NCBI GenBank assembly: GCA_009887135.1
Contig: QXYA01000117.1
Coordinates: 1-22,104, forward strand
Reading direction: 5' to 3'
Origin: Candidatus Poseidoniales archaeon
GTDB taxonomy: Archaea > Thermoplasmatota > Poseidoniia > Poseidoniales > Poseidoniaceae
Length of the DNA stretch: 22,104 bases
Part shown: piece after piece, positions 6,239 to 13,630 of the stretch
How the letters are laid out: the number at the start of each line of letters is the position of its first letter
Position numbering within the stretch: position 1 is the stretch's first letter
Notes under the pieces: model-generated
Database searches by the model: none
What the model saw: only the letters and a program-made list of their open reading frames with translations
What the model was told of the DNA's origin: nothing
Program-made: the position numbers and the translations under genes

Positions 6239-7984
6239 ATGGCCAAACCAGCGCAAGTTACCTTCCCTGGTCAAAAGCAACGAATGCGAATGCGTGGTAC
6301 CAAGCACGCAAATGATGCTACTGCAAAGCGACTTGGCCGTCAACTACGACTCTTGCTCGAAGACCCTGATGCGTGTCTTCCAACCATGACTTGGAAGGGG
6401 CGATTAAGTTGGGGGCGTAAGGACCCTGTGTCAAAAACACTCAAGGATTTGAAGAAAATTGTTGCCAATAGGAACAACACTTCCTGGCTCTCAAAGCGAA
6501 TGCTCGCGAAACGCGGAGATCCTGTTGGCAAGGCACTTGCTGGCTCCCTTCATGCCGCTCACGATTCTGATATCACAATTGTTGGAAATTTCAAATCACC
6601 CAATTTTGGTATTGGCTCATTTATTCGAAGAGGAGATGGAAAGCAAGGCTACCTTGCTGGATTGCAAAACCATCACAACCTAACATTACGGCTTCTTCCT
6701 TGGGAAGATCATGCTCGAAAAGGGATGTTCTTCTTCTCATGGGAAGGGGGATTTGTTTGTACAGGCCCCGATCCAACACCGCCTACTGGCTGGCTGGAAG
6801 ATGTCCTAGAACGTTCTCGGTTTGATTTTAAACATGAACTGGTCGAAGGGACTGACGTGTATGTTGCAGGTGAAATTGATGCGAGTGATGTATTGAACGG
6901 CGTTCCGTCCAACGAGGGGTGGGTTCGTCTTACATTCAGAAATGGGCCAATAGTTGGAATCGATCTTCAATCACTACGCGCAACGGGTGAAAAGGAGAGT
7001 GCTTTTGTTCATCATCTTGCTCTTTCAATGCTCCCTCCACTCTTGATGTCGGTTGTCGATATTGATGCTATGTGGATACCATTGGGATGGAATCCCGAAC
7101 ATGTCCTTCCAGAAAGTGCACATGAGGGAATGGGCAAACTTGTTGCTGGATGGCATGGTCTTACTGTGCCTGAAGGAAGTTTGAGTATGGCTTGTCAACG
7201 CGCTGTCCTCGATTCATTAGAATCGGGATTACTTCTTGGTTCTTCATGGTGTGAAGGTTCTTCAATCGAAGAAATTCTTACTGCTTTGTCAGGTATGGCT
7301 GGCGCCGATGATGAAAAGACATTGGCTGCTGGAGTCTTTCTTCACGCTATGCAACACTCAACAGAAGGTATTCGGATTGATCCACGTGGTGGTCTTCGTG
7401 AGCGTGAAGGGAGTATCATCGAGGTCATGGAAGGTGCAAGCCTTAGCGACGCTGTGAATGCTTTGTGGGAAGAAAATGGATTGGCTGGTCTCGAACACAT
7501 CGGTATTGATGGGGATGAGGCCGATATTATCTGGAAGCAGCAACTGAAAAAGCCAAAGCCCCTCAAAAATTTCCTCAAGAGCCTTGGAACTGCGCGAGAA
7601 AAGGCTCAGAAGAAAGCAAAGTTCCCCTTCTCCAAAGAGCAGATATCTGGTCCAACGGGTTCAATTCACGATTTGATCTTAACCGGACTATTAGAGGGTC
7701 CTGGTATTGCAGAACGTATCGCAACATCACGCCATGATGGAATCGATGAGTCTGCAGCCGGTTGGTCGTGGTTGTGTGCTGCAGGCCGCTCGAGTGGACA
7801 AGATTGGCACTTCGAATCTCTTGCTCGGGATCGTGGTGGAGCTTGGATGGAAGCCACGAAGGTTTTGCTAAAAGCTGGAAAGAACCTACTCGAATCTGAA
7901 AATACTGACAGAACAGAATTTATCGAGGCGTTGAACAACCTGCATACCGCAACCGGGCAACAAGACCCTTTACCATCACTGTGA
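6239..7984 (+). CDS. Protein of unknown function (581 aa)
   Basis: I do not recognise this protein. The ATG at 6239 is preceded by GGGGAG (6230-6235) with short spacing. Residues 1-38 are strongly basic (QKQRMRMRGTKHANDATAKR), suggesting nucleic-acid or membrane-surface contact. The body is soluble in character, with no signal peptide and no clear membrane segment. Two central segments are notable: LALSMLPPLLMSVVDIDAMW (about 261-280), which is hydrophobic but interrupted by acidic residues, and an Arg-rich stretch IDPRGGLREREGSIIEV (about 377-393). A Lys-rich stretch lies around 460-490 (WKQQLKKPKPLKNFLKSLGT), and the C-terminus is helical. Codon use and base composition look like the neighbours, so it is probably native. 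It is divergent from the PqqB-like gene and overlaps the convergent PLP-enzyme gene by 9 bp. Its length and clean frame make it a real gene; function unknown. Confidence 0.8.
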   Translation: MAKPAQVTFPGQKQRMRMRGTKHANDATAKRLGRQLRLLLEDPDACLPTMTWKGRLSWGRKDPVSKTLKDLKKIVANRNNTSWLSKRMLAKRGDPVGKALAGSLHAAHDSDITIVGNFKSPNFGIGSFIRRGDGKQGYLAGLQNHHNLTLRLLPWEDHARKGMFFFSWEGGFVCTGPDPTPPTGWLEDVLERSRFDFKHELVEGTDVYVAGEIDASDVLNGVPSNEGWVRLTFRNGPIVGIDLQSLRATGEKESAFVHHLALSMLPPLLMSVVDIDAMWIPLGWNPEHVLPESAHEGMGKLVAGWHGLTVPEGSLSMACQRAVLDSLESGLLLGSSWCEGSSIEEILTALSGMAGADDEKTLAAGVFLHAMQHSTEGIRIDPRGGLREREGSIIEVMEGASLSDAVNALWEENGLAGLEHIGIDGDEADIIWKQQLKKPKPLKNFLKSLGTAREKAQKKAKFPFSKEQISGPTGSIHDLILTGLLEGPGIAERIATSRHDGIDESAAGWSWLCAAGRSSGQDWHFESLARDRGGAWMEATKVLLKAGKNLLESENTDRTEFIEALNNLHTATGQQDPLPSL

Positions 7985-9148
7985 AAGTGCTTGGTTCAAG
8001 TCGTTCCAAAGATCTTCAACATCTTCAATTCCAACGCTGATACGAACATAACCTGATTCAATTCCCGCTGCAATTCGAACGTCTTCTGGGATGAACATAT
8101 GGCTTGATGTCGCTGGAACTTCAATCAAAGATTCTACGCCTCCGAGAGAAGTCGCTTGGTAAAACAGTTTCAGTTTCGCCATGAAATTCATTGCCCCTTC
8201 ATCGCCTCCTGCAACAACGATTCCAACCATTCCGCAGCCCTTTGGCACGACTCTTTGAGCGACTTCATACTCGGTGTGGGATGGAAGTGAAACGTGTTGA
8301 ACACGAACAACGTTTGGATGATTATCGAGTCGTTGTGCGAGTGTTGCAGCATTCGATGTTAGCAATGGCATACGTGCATGGAGAGTGCGCATTCCACGTT
8401 CAAGAAGATAGCAATTGTGTGGGTCTGGGGATCCTCCAAAGTGTACTCTTCCCATGAAGATTTTCGAGATGAGTTCCTTGGAACCAACAACTGCGCCCCC
8501 GATTAAGTCAGAGTGTCCACCGAGGTATTTTGTGGTTGAATGAATAACAAGGTCTACGCCCATCGAAATTGGCTTACAAGCCCAAGGCGAAGCGAATGTA
8601 TTGTCAATGATAACGATCAAATTGTGTCGCTTACCGATCTCAACCATTGCAGGAATGTCACAAACTTTGAGATTTGGATTTGTGATTGTCTCGATGTAGA
8701 GAATCTTCGTGTTCTCTTGGATTGCTGCCTCATACGAAGATGGATCGGCCATATCAGCCATGGTTGTTTCAATACCAAAACGTGGGAGTTCTTCTGTGAT
8801 TAATCCATAGGTGCCACCATAAACATCTGCGGATGCAACCATGTGATCGCCTTGGCTCAAGAGCATCATCAATGTGGAGGATATTGCAGCCATACCGCTT
8901 GCAAAGGTTTCTGCATCCTCTCCACCTTCCATTGCACATATTTTCTGAGCAACTGCATCGGAATTTACCGATGAAAGTCGGGAATAAAGAAGTGTGTGTT
9001 GAGCACCGGCTGCCCATCCTGCATAGCGTTCTTTTGTCAATTTGTATGTTGAAGAAAGGAAGATTGGTGTATTAACAGACTCGCCGATGTGGTTGGTTCC
9101 AGCGTGCACGTTTTTCGTTCCGTCTTGGTGATGTTGGTTGTCGCCCAT
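7976..9148 (-). CDS. Cys/Met metabolism PLP-dependent enzyme (cystathionine gamma-synthase/gamma-lyase family)
   Basis: The 390-residue protein matches the fold-type I trans-sulfuration family. It has TKNVHAGTNHIGESVNTPIF at the start, the phosphate-binding YSR (about 55-57), FASGMAAI (82-89) and YIETITNPN (about 151-159). Asp182 in IIDNTFASP contacts the PLP ring nitrogen, and Lys207 in HSTTKYLGGHSD forms the Schiff base. The family includes cystathionine gamma-synthase, cystathionine beta- and gamma-lyases, O-acetylhomoserine sulfhydrylase and methionine gamma-lyase; sequence alone does not separate them safely here. It acts in the cytoplasm on sulfur amino acids. No clear Shine-Dalgarno precedes the ATG at 9148. 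The EamA transporter lies 61 bp upstream on the same strand and could be co-transcribed, perhaps as an amino-acid exporter. The 3' end overlaps the unknown gene by 9 bp. Confidence 0.9.
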   Translation of the reverse strand: MGDNQHHQDGTKNVHAGTNHIGESVNTPIFLSSTYKLTKERYAGWAAGAQHTLLYSRLSSVNSDAVAQKICAMEGGEDAETFASGMAAISSTLMMLLSQGDHMVASADVYGGTYGLITEELPRFGIETTMADMADPSSYEAAIQENTKILYIETITNPNLKVCDIPAMVEIGKRHNLIVIIDNTFASPWACKPISMGVDLVIHSTTKYLGGHSDLIGGAVVGSKELISKIFMGRVHFGGSPDPHNCYLLERGMRTLHARMPLLTSNAATLAQRLDNHPNVVRVQHVSLPSHTEYEVAQRVVPKGCGMVGIVVAGGDEGAMNFMAKLKLFYQATSLGGVESLIEVPATSSHMFIPEDVRIAAGIESGYVRISVGIEDVEDLWNDLNQALSQ

Positions 9149-9209
9149 GTTCAGCCCAAACCAACGGAGTTGCCTCTAGCCCTTCAACGATGTGGAATAT
9201 TATGATAGT

Positions 9210-10139
9210 TTATTCTTCCTCGGCGTGAGTCGATTGTCGCAATTCCACAAGGACATTGCCCAATAACAGAGCCGACCCTCCAATAGCAATCCACCCAGAC
9301 CAATCCGATAGTCCAAGGCCGAGTGCAAACATTGTCGCCCAAACAGGTTCGAGACCATAGATAATTGCAGCTTGTACTGGATGGAGATATCGTTGCAACA
9401 AATTAAGCAACAGTAGGGCGAATAGGGATCCAAGTAATCCCAAACAAAGCAGGGGAACAATAACGTCCTGTTGGAGCGTTAATTCCCAGAGGTTGAAGGT
9501 GTCCATTCCGCCCATGAGGACGGATATTAGGAAACTACCAATGCTCACGATAACGAATGAGGTGATGGTTACGCCAAGAGGATCCATTCGTTGTGTGATC
9601 GATTGGGTGAAAATTATGTGAAGCGCGAAAAAGAAAGCGCAGATAACTGTCAAAATTTCTCCTTTGCCCCATGAGAGATGTGGTGGTCCTTCGATGAAAC
9701 CTGCTCCAAATGTTGCTAAAAGAACGCCAACAATCATCATTCGAGTGACGCGTTGACCCGTCATTTTGGTGGATATCATCGCTGTAAAGACGACATAAAG
9801 AGAGGTTAAAAATGCGGATGTTGATGGGGAAATTGTATCGATACCAACCATCTGCGTCGTGAATCCTACAAGGAGAATGAGCCCTAAAACCGTTCCACCG
9901 GTCCATAATTCTCTCTCTCTAAGAGCTGCTCTTGCCTTTGAAGATCCAATAAAGAGCGCAATTGCAGCAATTAGGAAACGGCCTCCAACAAGAACTGATA
10001 CCACTGCTGTTTGACCGTATTCATCAATTTCAGTTTGGACAGCATTCATGGCTTGTTTCATCCATATGAACGTCGCTCCCCAAACAATGGTTACAACCAA
10101 CAAGCCCCATACCGCTTTACGTCGCGTCACGGCCTGCAT
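9210..10139 (-). CDS. EamA-family (DMT superfamily) transporter
   Basis: The 309-residue protein is almost wholly hydrophobic, with about ten membrane segments forming two EamA repeats. The first repeat starts at WGLLVVTIVWGATFIWMKQA and includes TSAFLTSLYVVFTAMIS. The second starts near WGKGEILTVICAFFFALHII and ends with YGLEPVWATMFALGLGLSDW, a common C-terminal DMT signature. These proteins move metabolites such as amino acids or nucleosides across the cytoplasmic membrane; the substrate is not predictable. The short C-terminal tail is acidic (HAEEE). It is followed by the Cys/Met PLP enzyme on the same strand, and is divergent from the geranylgeranyl reductase-like gene with 80 bp between starts, where I see no clear TATA box. 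Confidence 0.9.
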   Translation of the reverse strand: MQAVTRRKAVWGLLVVTIVWGATFIWMKQAMNAVQTEIDEYGQTAVVSVLVGGRFLIAAIALFIGSSKARAALRERELWTGGTVLGLILLVGFTTQMVGIDTISPSTSAFLTSLYVVFTAMISTKMTGQRVTRMMIVGVLLATFGAGFIEGPPHLSWGKGEILTVICAFFFALHIIFTQSITQRMDPLGVTITSFVIVSIGSFLISVLMGGMDTFNLWELTLQQDVIVPLLCLGLLGSLFALLLLNLLQRYLHPVQAAIIYGLEPVWATMFALGLGLSDWSGWIAIGGSALLLGNVLVELRQSTHAEEE

Positions 10140-10219
10140 GAAGCACGTTGTTCACCCAAAGCGCATAGTGATGATGGTGTCGTAAGAAGCCTCAAAGAGC
10201 ATCGTGAAGTCCACGAACC

Positions 10220-11566
10220 ATGCCGTCATGGACTGAGCCAATCGATACGGGGAAAGTCCCTGAATCTGGCGCATCATTTGATGCAATTGTTGTTGGCGGG
10301 GGTCCTGGTGGTTCTTCTGCTGCCGGATATCTCGCCATGGCAGGAAAGCGCGTTCTCTTGATCGAGAAAGGTATCTGGCCTCGAGACAAAGTCTGTGGTG
10401 ATGCCGTTGGCGGTAAGTCTCTCTCCCATGTTAAGGCGCTCGGCGTCAAAGAAACACTCGAACAGACGCCCCATTTCCGAGTCAATGGAATTCTTTTCTC
10501 TAGTCCAAATGGAAAGGAGGTTCGGGTAGCTCTACCAGAAGAGGATGTCGCTCGATTAGAGGCTGGTTACTCACTGCCAAGAGAGCAATTCGACCACCTT
10601 TTATTCGAAAGAGTTCAGCATCTTGTTCGAGAAAACGGAGGCTCTGTAGTACAGGGAGCAGATGTTACTGGTGTTCTGTACAATGATGGAAATGACCCAG
10701 GAGACGGATCAAAAGATGAGCGATTTGCTTCGGGGGTTCGTCTTCGAATTGGGGGGCGGAAAGGCGACATTTTCGAATTTCACGCCCCGGCTTTGGTTGG
10801 TGCTGCAGGATATCGTTGCCCTGTTGCGACTGCTTTAGTCGTAGATACTTACAACGAAGTGATGGTTGACAGAAAACATTACTGTGGCGGATATCGAGAG
10901 TATTGGGATGGTGTCAAAGGATGCGAAGAGAACATTGGCGACATTGAGATTCATTTCGTAGACGATATCATTCCTGGATATTTCTGGATTTTCCCACTAG
11001 GCAATGGTAGAGTCAATGTTGGTTGTGGCATGGTTATGCATCTGATGGACAAGCAATCGAAAAAGCTCAAGGCATTACAACGAGATATTATTGCCAATCA
11101 TCCTCAATTCAAAGAACGGTTTGCAGATGCAACATTGGTAGAAGGAACTGCAAAGGGTTGGCAACTCCCCTTCGGATCTCCTCGGAAAAAACAGAAACTT
11201 CAACCAAGAAGAATGGCAATGAACGGGGCGTGGCTGGTTGGAGATGCTGCAAGTCTTATCGATCCTTTTTCTGGAGAAGGGGTTGGAAACGCACTGGTTA
11301 CGGGCGAAATTGCAGCCCGGCATATCTTAGAAGGGAAATCTCCAATGGATTACCAGATGGAAGTTTGGGATGTGCTCGGCAAGGAATTAACCAACAGTTA
11401 TCGTATGCAATCTCTGTCTCGACGTTCTTGGTTGCTCAATTGGTTTGTTGGAAAGGCAGGCAAGAAGCCAGCACTCCAGGAAATAATGACGGAAATGATT
11501 GCAAGTAAAGAAGCGCAAGAAAATCTTCACTCCCCATGGTTCATGTTCAAGACCTTGATGTTCTAA
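10220..11566 (+). CDS. Geranylgeranyl reductase-family FAD-dependent oxidoreductase
   Basis: The 448-residue flavoprotein has the Rossmann FAD motif VVGGGPGGSSAAGYLAMAG (about 24-42) ending with Glu49, the family box PRDKVCGDAVGGKS (54-67), and the late FAD motif VGDAASLIDPFSGEGVGNAL (340-359). In archaea, geranylgeranyl reductases saturate the isoprenoid chains of membrane lipids, and related members act on other isoprenoids, so a lipid role is likely but the substrate is open. The middle motif, usually GADGxxS, reads GAAGYRCPVA, a departure that may change FAD or substrate contacts. The ATG at 10220 is the first start after an in-frame stop at 10205-10207 and has no clear Shine-Dalgarno. 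It heads a four-gene run with the HAD phosphatase 9 bp downstream. Confidence 0.88.
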   Translation: MPSWTEPIDTGKVPESGASFDAIVVGGGPGGSSAAGYLAMAGKRVLLIEKGIWPRDKVCGDAVGGKSLSHVKALGVKETLEQTPHFRVNGILFSSPNGKEVRVALPEEDVARLEAGYSLPREQFDHLLFERVQHLVRENGGSVVQGADVTGVLYNDGNDPGDGSKDERFASGVRLRIGGRKGDIFEFHAPALVGAAGYRCPVATALVVDTYNEVMVDRKHYCGGYREYWDGVKGCEENIGDIEIHFVDDIIPGYFWIFPLGNGRVNVGCGMVMHLMDKQSKKLKALQRDIIANHPQFKERFADATLVEGTAKGWQLPFGSPRKKQKLQPRRMAMNGAWLVGDAASLIDPFSGEGVGNALVTGEIAARHILEGKSPMDYQMEVWDVLGKELTNSYRMQSLSRRSWLLNWFVGKAGKKPALQEIMTEMIASKEAQENLHSPWFMFKTLMF

Positions 11567-11575
11567 GAGCACAAT

Positions 11576-12364
11576 ATGGGAGCCTCTCTTGACGGGATTA
11601 AGGCCGTCTTTTTAGACCTCGATGGGACAATATATCTTGGTGGAAACCTCATTCCTGGAGCACTTGAATTTCTACATCGATGCGATGAGCAGGGTGTTCA
11701 ACGCTTTTTCCTTTCAAATAATTCTTCCAGAAGTGTTACTCAATATGTCAAAAAATTGGAAGGAATGGGAATTCCGGCAACCGCTGATGATGTCCTCTTA
11801 TCCACCCATGATTGTCTCGCATGGTTGAAGAAGAATAACGTAACAAAAACATATTGTGTCGGTACAGAAGGAATGTGCAAAATGCTTGAGGCAGAAGGAA
11901 TTGCAACGCGTTCACTGAAGCCGCAATACGTCGTTTTAGGATACGATACTGAAACCACATATGAGAAGTTGGAAACTGCGAGCCTTCATCTTCATGCTGG
12001 AGTTCCTTTGATGGCTTCACACCCCGATATGGTTTGTCCTTCACCCGATGGAGGATTGCCTGATGTCGGTGCATTCCTCGCTCTTTTCAAAGTAACAACT
12101 GGGGTTGATCCAGTACATATTTCTGGAAAACCAAATGCTGGGATGATTCTGCATCGAATCGAAGCATTGGGATTGAAGCCAGAGGAATGTGCAATGGTTG
12201 GAGATCGCCTCTACACCGATATCGCAATGGCAAGTCGAGCCGGTTGCATGGGTATTCTCGTTCTATCAGGTGAAGCTACAATGGATGATGTGAACCAACT
12301 CCCAGAAGGTGCTGAACAAAGGCCTTCTCTGATTGTAGACTCTGTTGATTCATTACTCAGGTGA
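11576..12364 (+). CDS. HAD-superfamily subclass IIA phosphatase (NagD/p-nitrophenylphosphatase-like)
   Basis: The 262-residue protein carries all HAD motifs. Motif I is FLDLDGTIY (Asp14 nucleophile, Asp16 acid/base). Motif II is LSNNSSRS (Ser47). Motif III is Lys185 in SGKPNAGM. Motif IV is VGDRLYTDIAMA (Asp210, Asp215). The SGKP box and a cap inserted between motifs II and III are typical of subclass IIA, whose members dephosphorylate small phosphates such as 2-phosphoglycolate, nucleotides or p-nitrophenyl phosphate. The native substrate cannot be named. It acts in the cytoplasm. It sits 9 bp after the geranylgeranyl reductase-like gene, and its stop codon lies inside the ribosome binding site of the NERD gene, so the genes are surely co-transcribed. 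Confidence 0.9.
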   Translation: MGASLDGIKAVFLDLDGTIYLGGNLIPGALEFLHRCDEQGVQRFFLSNNSSRSVTQYVKKLEGMGIPATADDVLLSTHDCLAWLKKNNVTKTYCVGTEGMCKMLEAEGIATRSLKPQYVVLGYDTETTYEKLETASLHLHAGVPLMASHPDMVCPSPDGGLPDVGAFLALFKVTTGVDPVHISGKPNAGMILHRIEALGLKPEECAMVGDRLYTDIAMASRAGCMGILVLSGEATMDDVNQLPEGAEQRPSLIVDSVDSLLR

Positions 12365-12368
12365 TTGG

Positions 12369-13265
12369 TTGGGATTCAAACAACGATGGAATCTCTGGCG
12401 CAGACGGTGTTTGAAACAACCCGTTGACGAGATTCATCAAGCAGGAGACAATTCTGAATTACGACTTGAGAAGTTAACTCGGGCTGCTGGACGCAAAAAC
12501 AACTGGTCAGTACACGGGTCTGTACGCATACCCGATCCAGATGGTGGACGAAGAGAAATCGATTTGATCTTAATTTCAGGTTCTGTTGTTCTCGTCGTTG
12601 AACAAAAGCATTGGTCAGGACGATTTGAAGTCAAAGAAGATGGTGAATTCATCCAACATCGAAACAATGGGACAATGCACAGTCACGCTACTGTCGCTCA
12701 TCGCATTGCTCGAAAAACAAGACTGTTAACTGAAATTCATGCTCAACGATATCCAGATGACAAACTCGACATTCAAACATACGTAGCCATGACACATCAA
12801 CGTCTAGAGTGGCCAAAGAACATGCCTGAACTTCCTGCAACAATGCTGAATGAAAAGCAACTCCTCGCTCTTTTACAAAAGCGTGGAGGTGGAGAGGAAA
12901 ACCCTCGTATCATGGAAACAATGGCCGGTTTCGGAACATGGGATGAAATCCATATGCACGGGGGATTGAAAGTAAAAGGCGATCTTCTCAGCCTTGGCCT
13001 TGGAACCGGTGTTGAGGAATGGGACGCGACTCGTCAAGGAGGCTTAACAGCAACTTGTACCCATTCGCGAAGCATCCTGACATTGCTCAAGCCCAAACTC
13101 AGCAAAATCCACCTCAATGACGAAAGTGGTCGCAATATCGAACTCAAATGCAAGGATGGTCCTGCTGTCAAAATGCACGTCGTTGGGAGAACCCAAGCAG
13201 AAGATATCGATTGGATGATGATCGATTCTATTGATGCCTCAAAGCGCCCAATGGAGTGGGGTTAA
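12369..13265 (+). CDS. NERD (nuclease-related) domain protein
   Basis: The 298-residue protein has an N-terminal NERD domain at about 27-125: an early Glu (SELRLEKLTRAAG), then WSVHGSVRIPDPDGGRREID (46-65) and LVVEQKHWSGRFEV (75-88). The EID...ExK arrangement (Asp65, Glu78, Lys80) fits the PD-(D/E)xK-like nuclease core of NERD. The C-terminal ~130 residues are not recognised. NERD proteins are thought to act on DNA, but activity is rarely proven. The start is uncertain: I chose the TTG at 12369 because AGGTGAT (12359-12365), a full match to the archaeal Shine-Dalgarno, sits just before it, overlapping the stop of the HAD gene. An upstream in-frame TTG at 12345 would give 306 residues. The TAA stop overlaps the SemiSWEET ATG (TAATG). 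Confidence 0.8.
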   Translation: MGFKQRWNLWRRRCLKQPVDEIHQAGDNSELRLEKLTRAAGRKNNWSVHGSVRIPDPDGGRREIDLILISGSVVLVVEQKHWSGRFEVKEDGEFIQHRNNGTMHSHATVAHRIARKTRLLTEIHAQRYPDDKLDIQTYVAMTHQRLEWPKNMPELPATMLNEKQLLALLQKRGGGEENPRIMETMAGFGTWDEIHMHGGLKVKGDLLSLGLGTGVEEWDATRQGGLTATCTHSRSILTLLKPKLSKIHLNDESGRNIELKCKDGPAVKMHVVGRTQAEDIDWMMIDSIDASKRPMEWG

Positions 13266-13543
13266 TGGCCGATGCATGGATTGAGGCGATAGGCCTTATT
13301 GGTGGTTTGATTGGTATTCTCGCCTGGATTCCTCAAATTCGCAGAGTGTGGGTAGATGGGAAAGAGGAAGGGATTTCCATTCCAACATTCGTCGCTGTAA
13401 GCGTATCACTCTCGCTGTGGCTTGTCTATGGAATCATCGTAAATTCAATCGCAATGATCGTATCAAACATACTCACGTTGGCCTTCATCGTCGGCATAAC
13501 CGTTGGCGTATACCGTATACGAAGTAAGCAAGCTTTGCCATAG
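13265..13543 (+). CDS. SemiSWEET / PQ-loop sugar transporter
   Basis: The 92-residue protein has three membrane helices and the family signature WIPQIRRVWVDGKEEGIS, with the Pro-Gln of the PQ loop at 23-24, then LWLVYGIIVNS and SNILTLAF with the helix-3 Asn69 typical of substrate contact. SemiSWEETs work as dimers and let sugars equilibrate across the membrane. The length of 92 is normal. The ATG at 13265 is preferred over an in-frame GTG at 13256; it overlaps the NERD stop by one base (TAATG) and is preceded by GGAGTGGGG. It is the last gene of the four-gene run, and an inverted repeat follows the stop. Confidence 0.88.
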   Translation: MADAWIEAIGLIGGLIGILAWIPQIRRVWVDGKEEGISIPTFVAVSVSLSLWLVYGIIVNSIAMIVSNILTLAFIVGITVGVYRIRSKQALP

Positions 13544-13550
13544 AGGTCCC

Positions 13551-13575
13551 TTGCCCACTCATTTCGAGTGGACAA
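13551..13575. repeat. Inverted repeat between convergent SemiSWEET and pstS
   Basis: CCACTC (13555-13560) and GAGTGG (13566-13571) pair perfectly around a 5-nt loop, and TTG (13551-13553) pairs with CAA (13573-13575) after one C/A mismatch. It lies just after the SemiSWEET stop, in the 87 bp between two convergent genes. No T-run follows on the plus strand, so it is not a classical terminator; it may protect or end transcripts from either side. The rest of this gap shows nothing else clear. Confidence 0.5.
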
Positions 13576-13630
13576 GAGACTACATTGGGGTTATGAAAAA
13601 CGGAGCGTCGATTGTGTTCTTCCAAACGCT

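Noticed and set aside
9535..9906. 123-codon minus-strand frame inside the EamA gene
   Set aside because: Overlaps the transporter in another frame; rich in His, Arg and Ser, as expected for an out-of-frame shadow.
13507..13521. Near-palindrome CGTATACCGTATACG
   Set aside because: It lies within the SemiSWEET coding end and encodes ordinary residues (VYRIR); one central base breaks symmetry and no regulatory context is seen.
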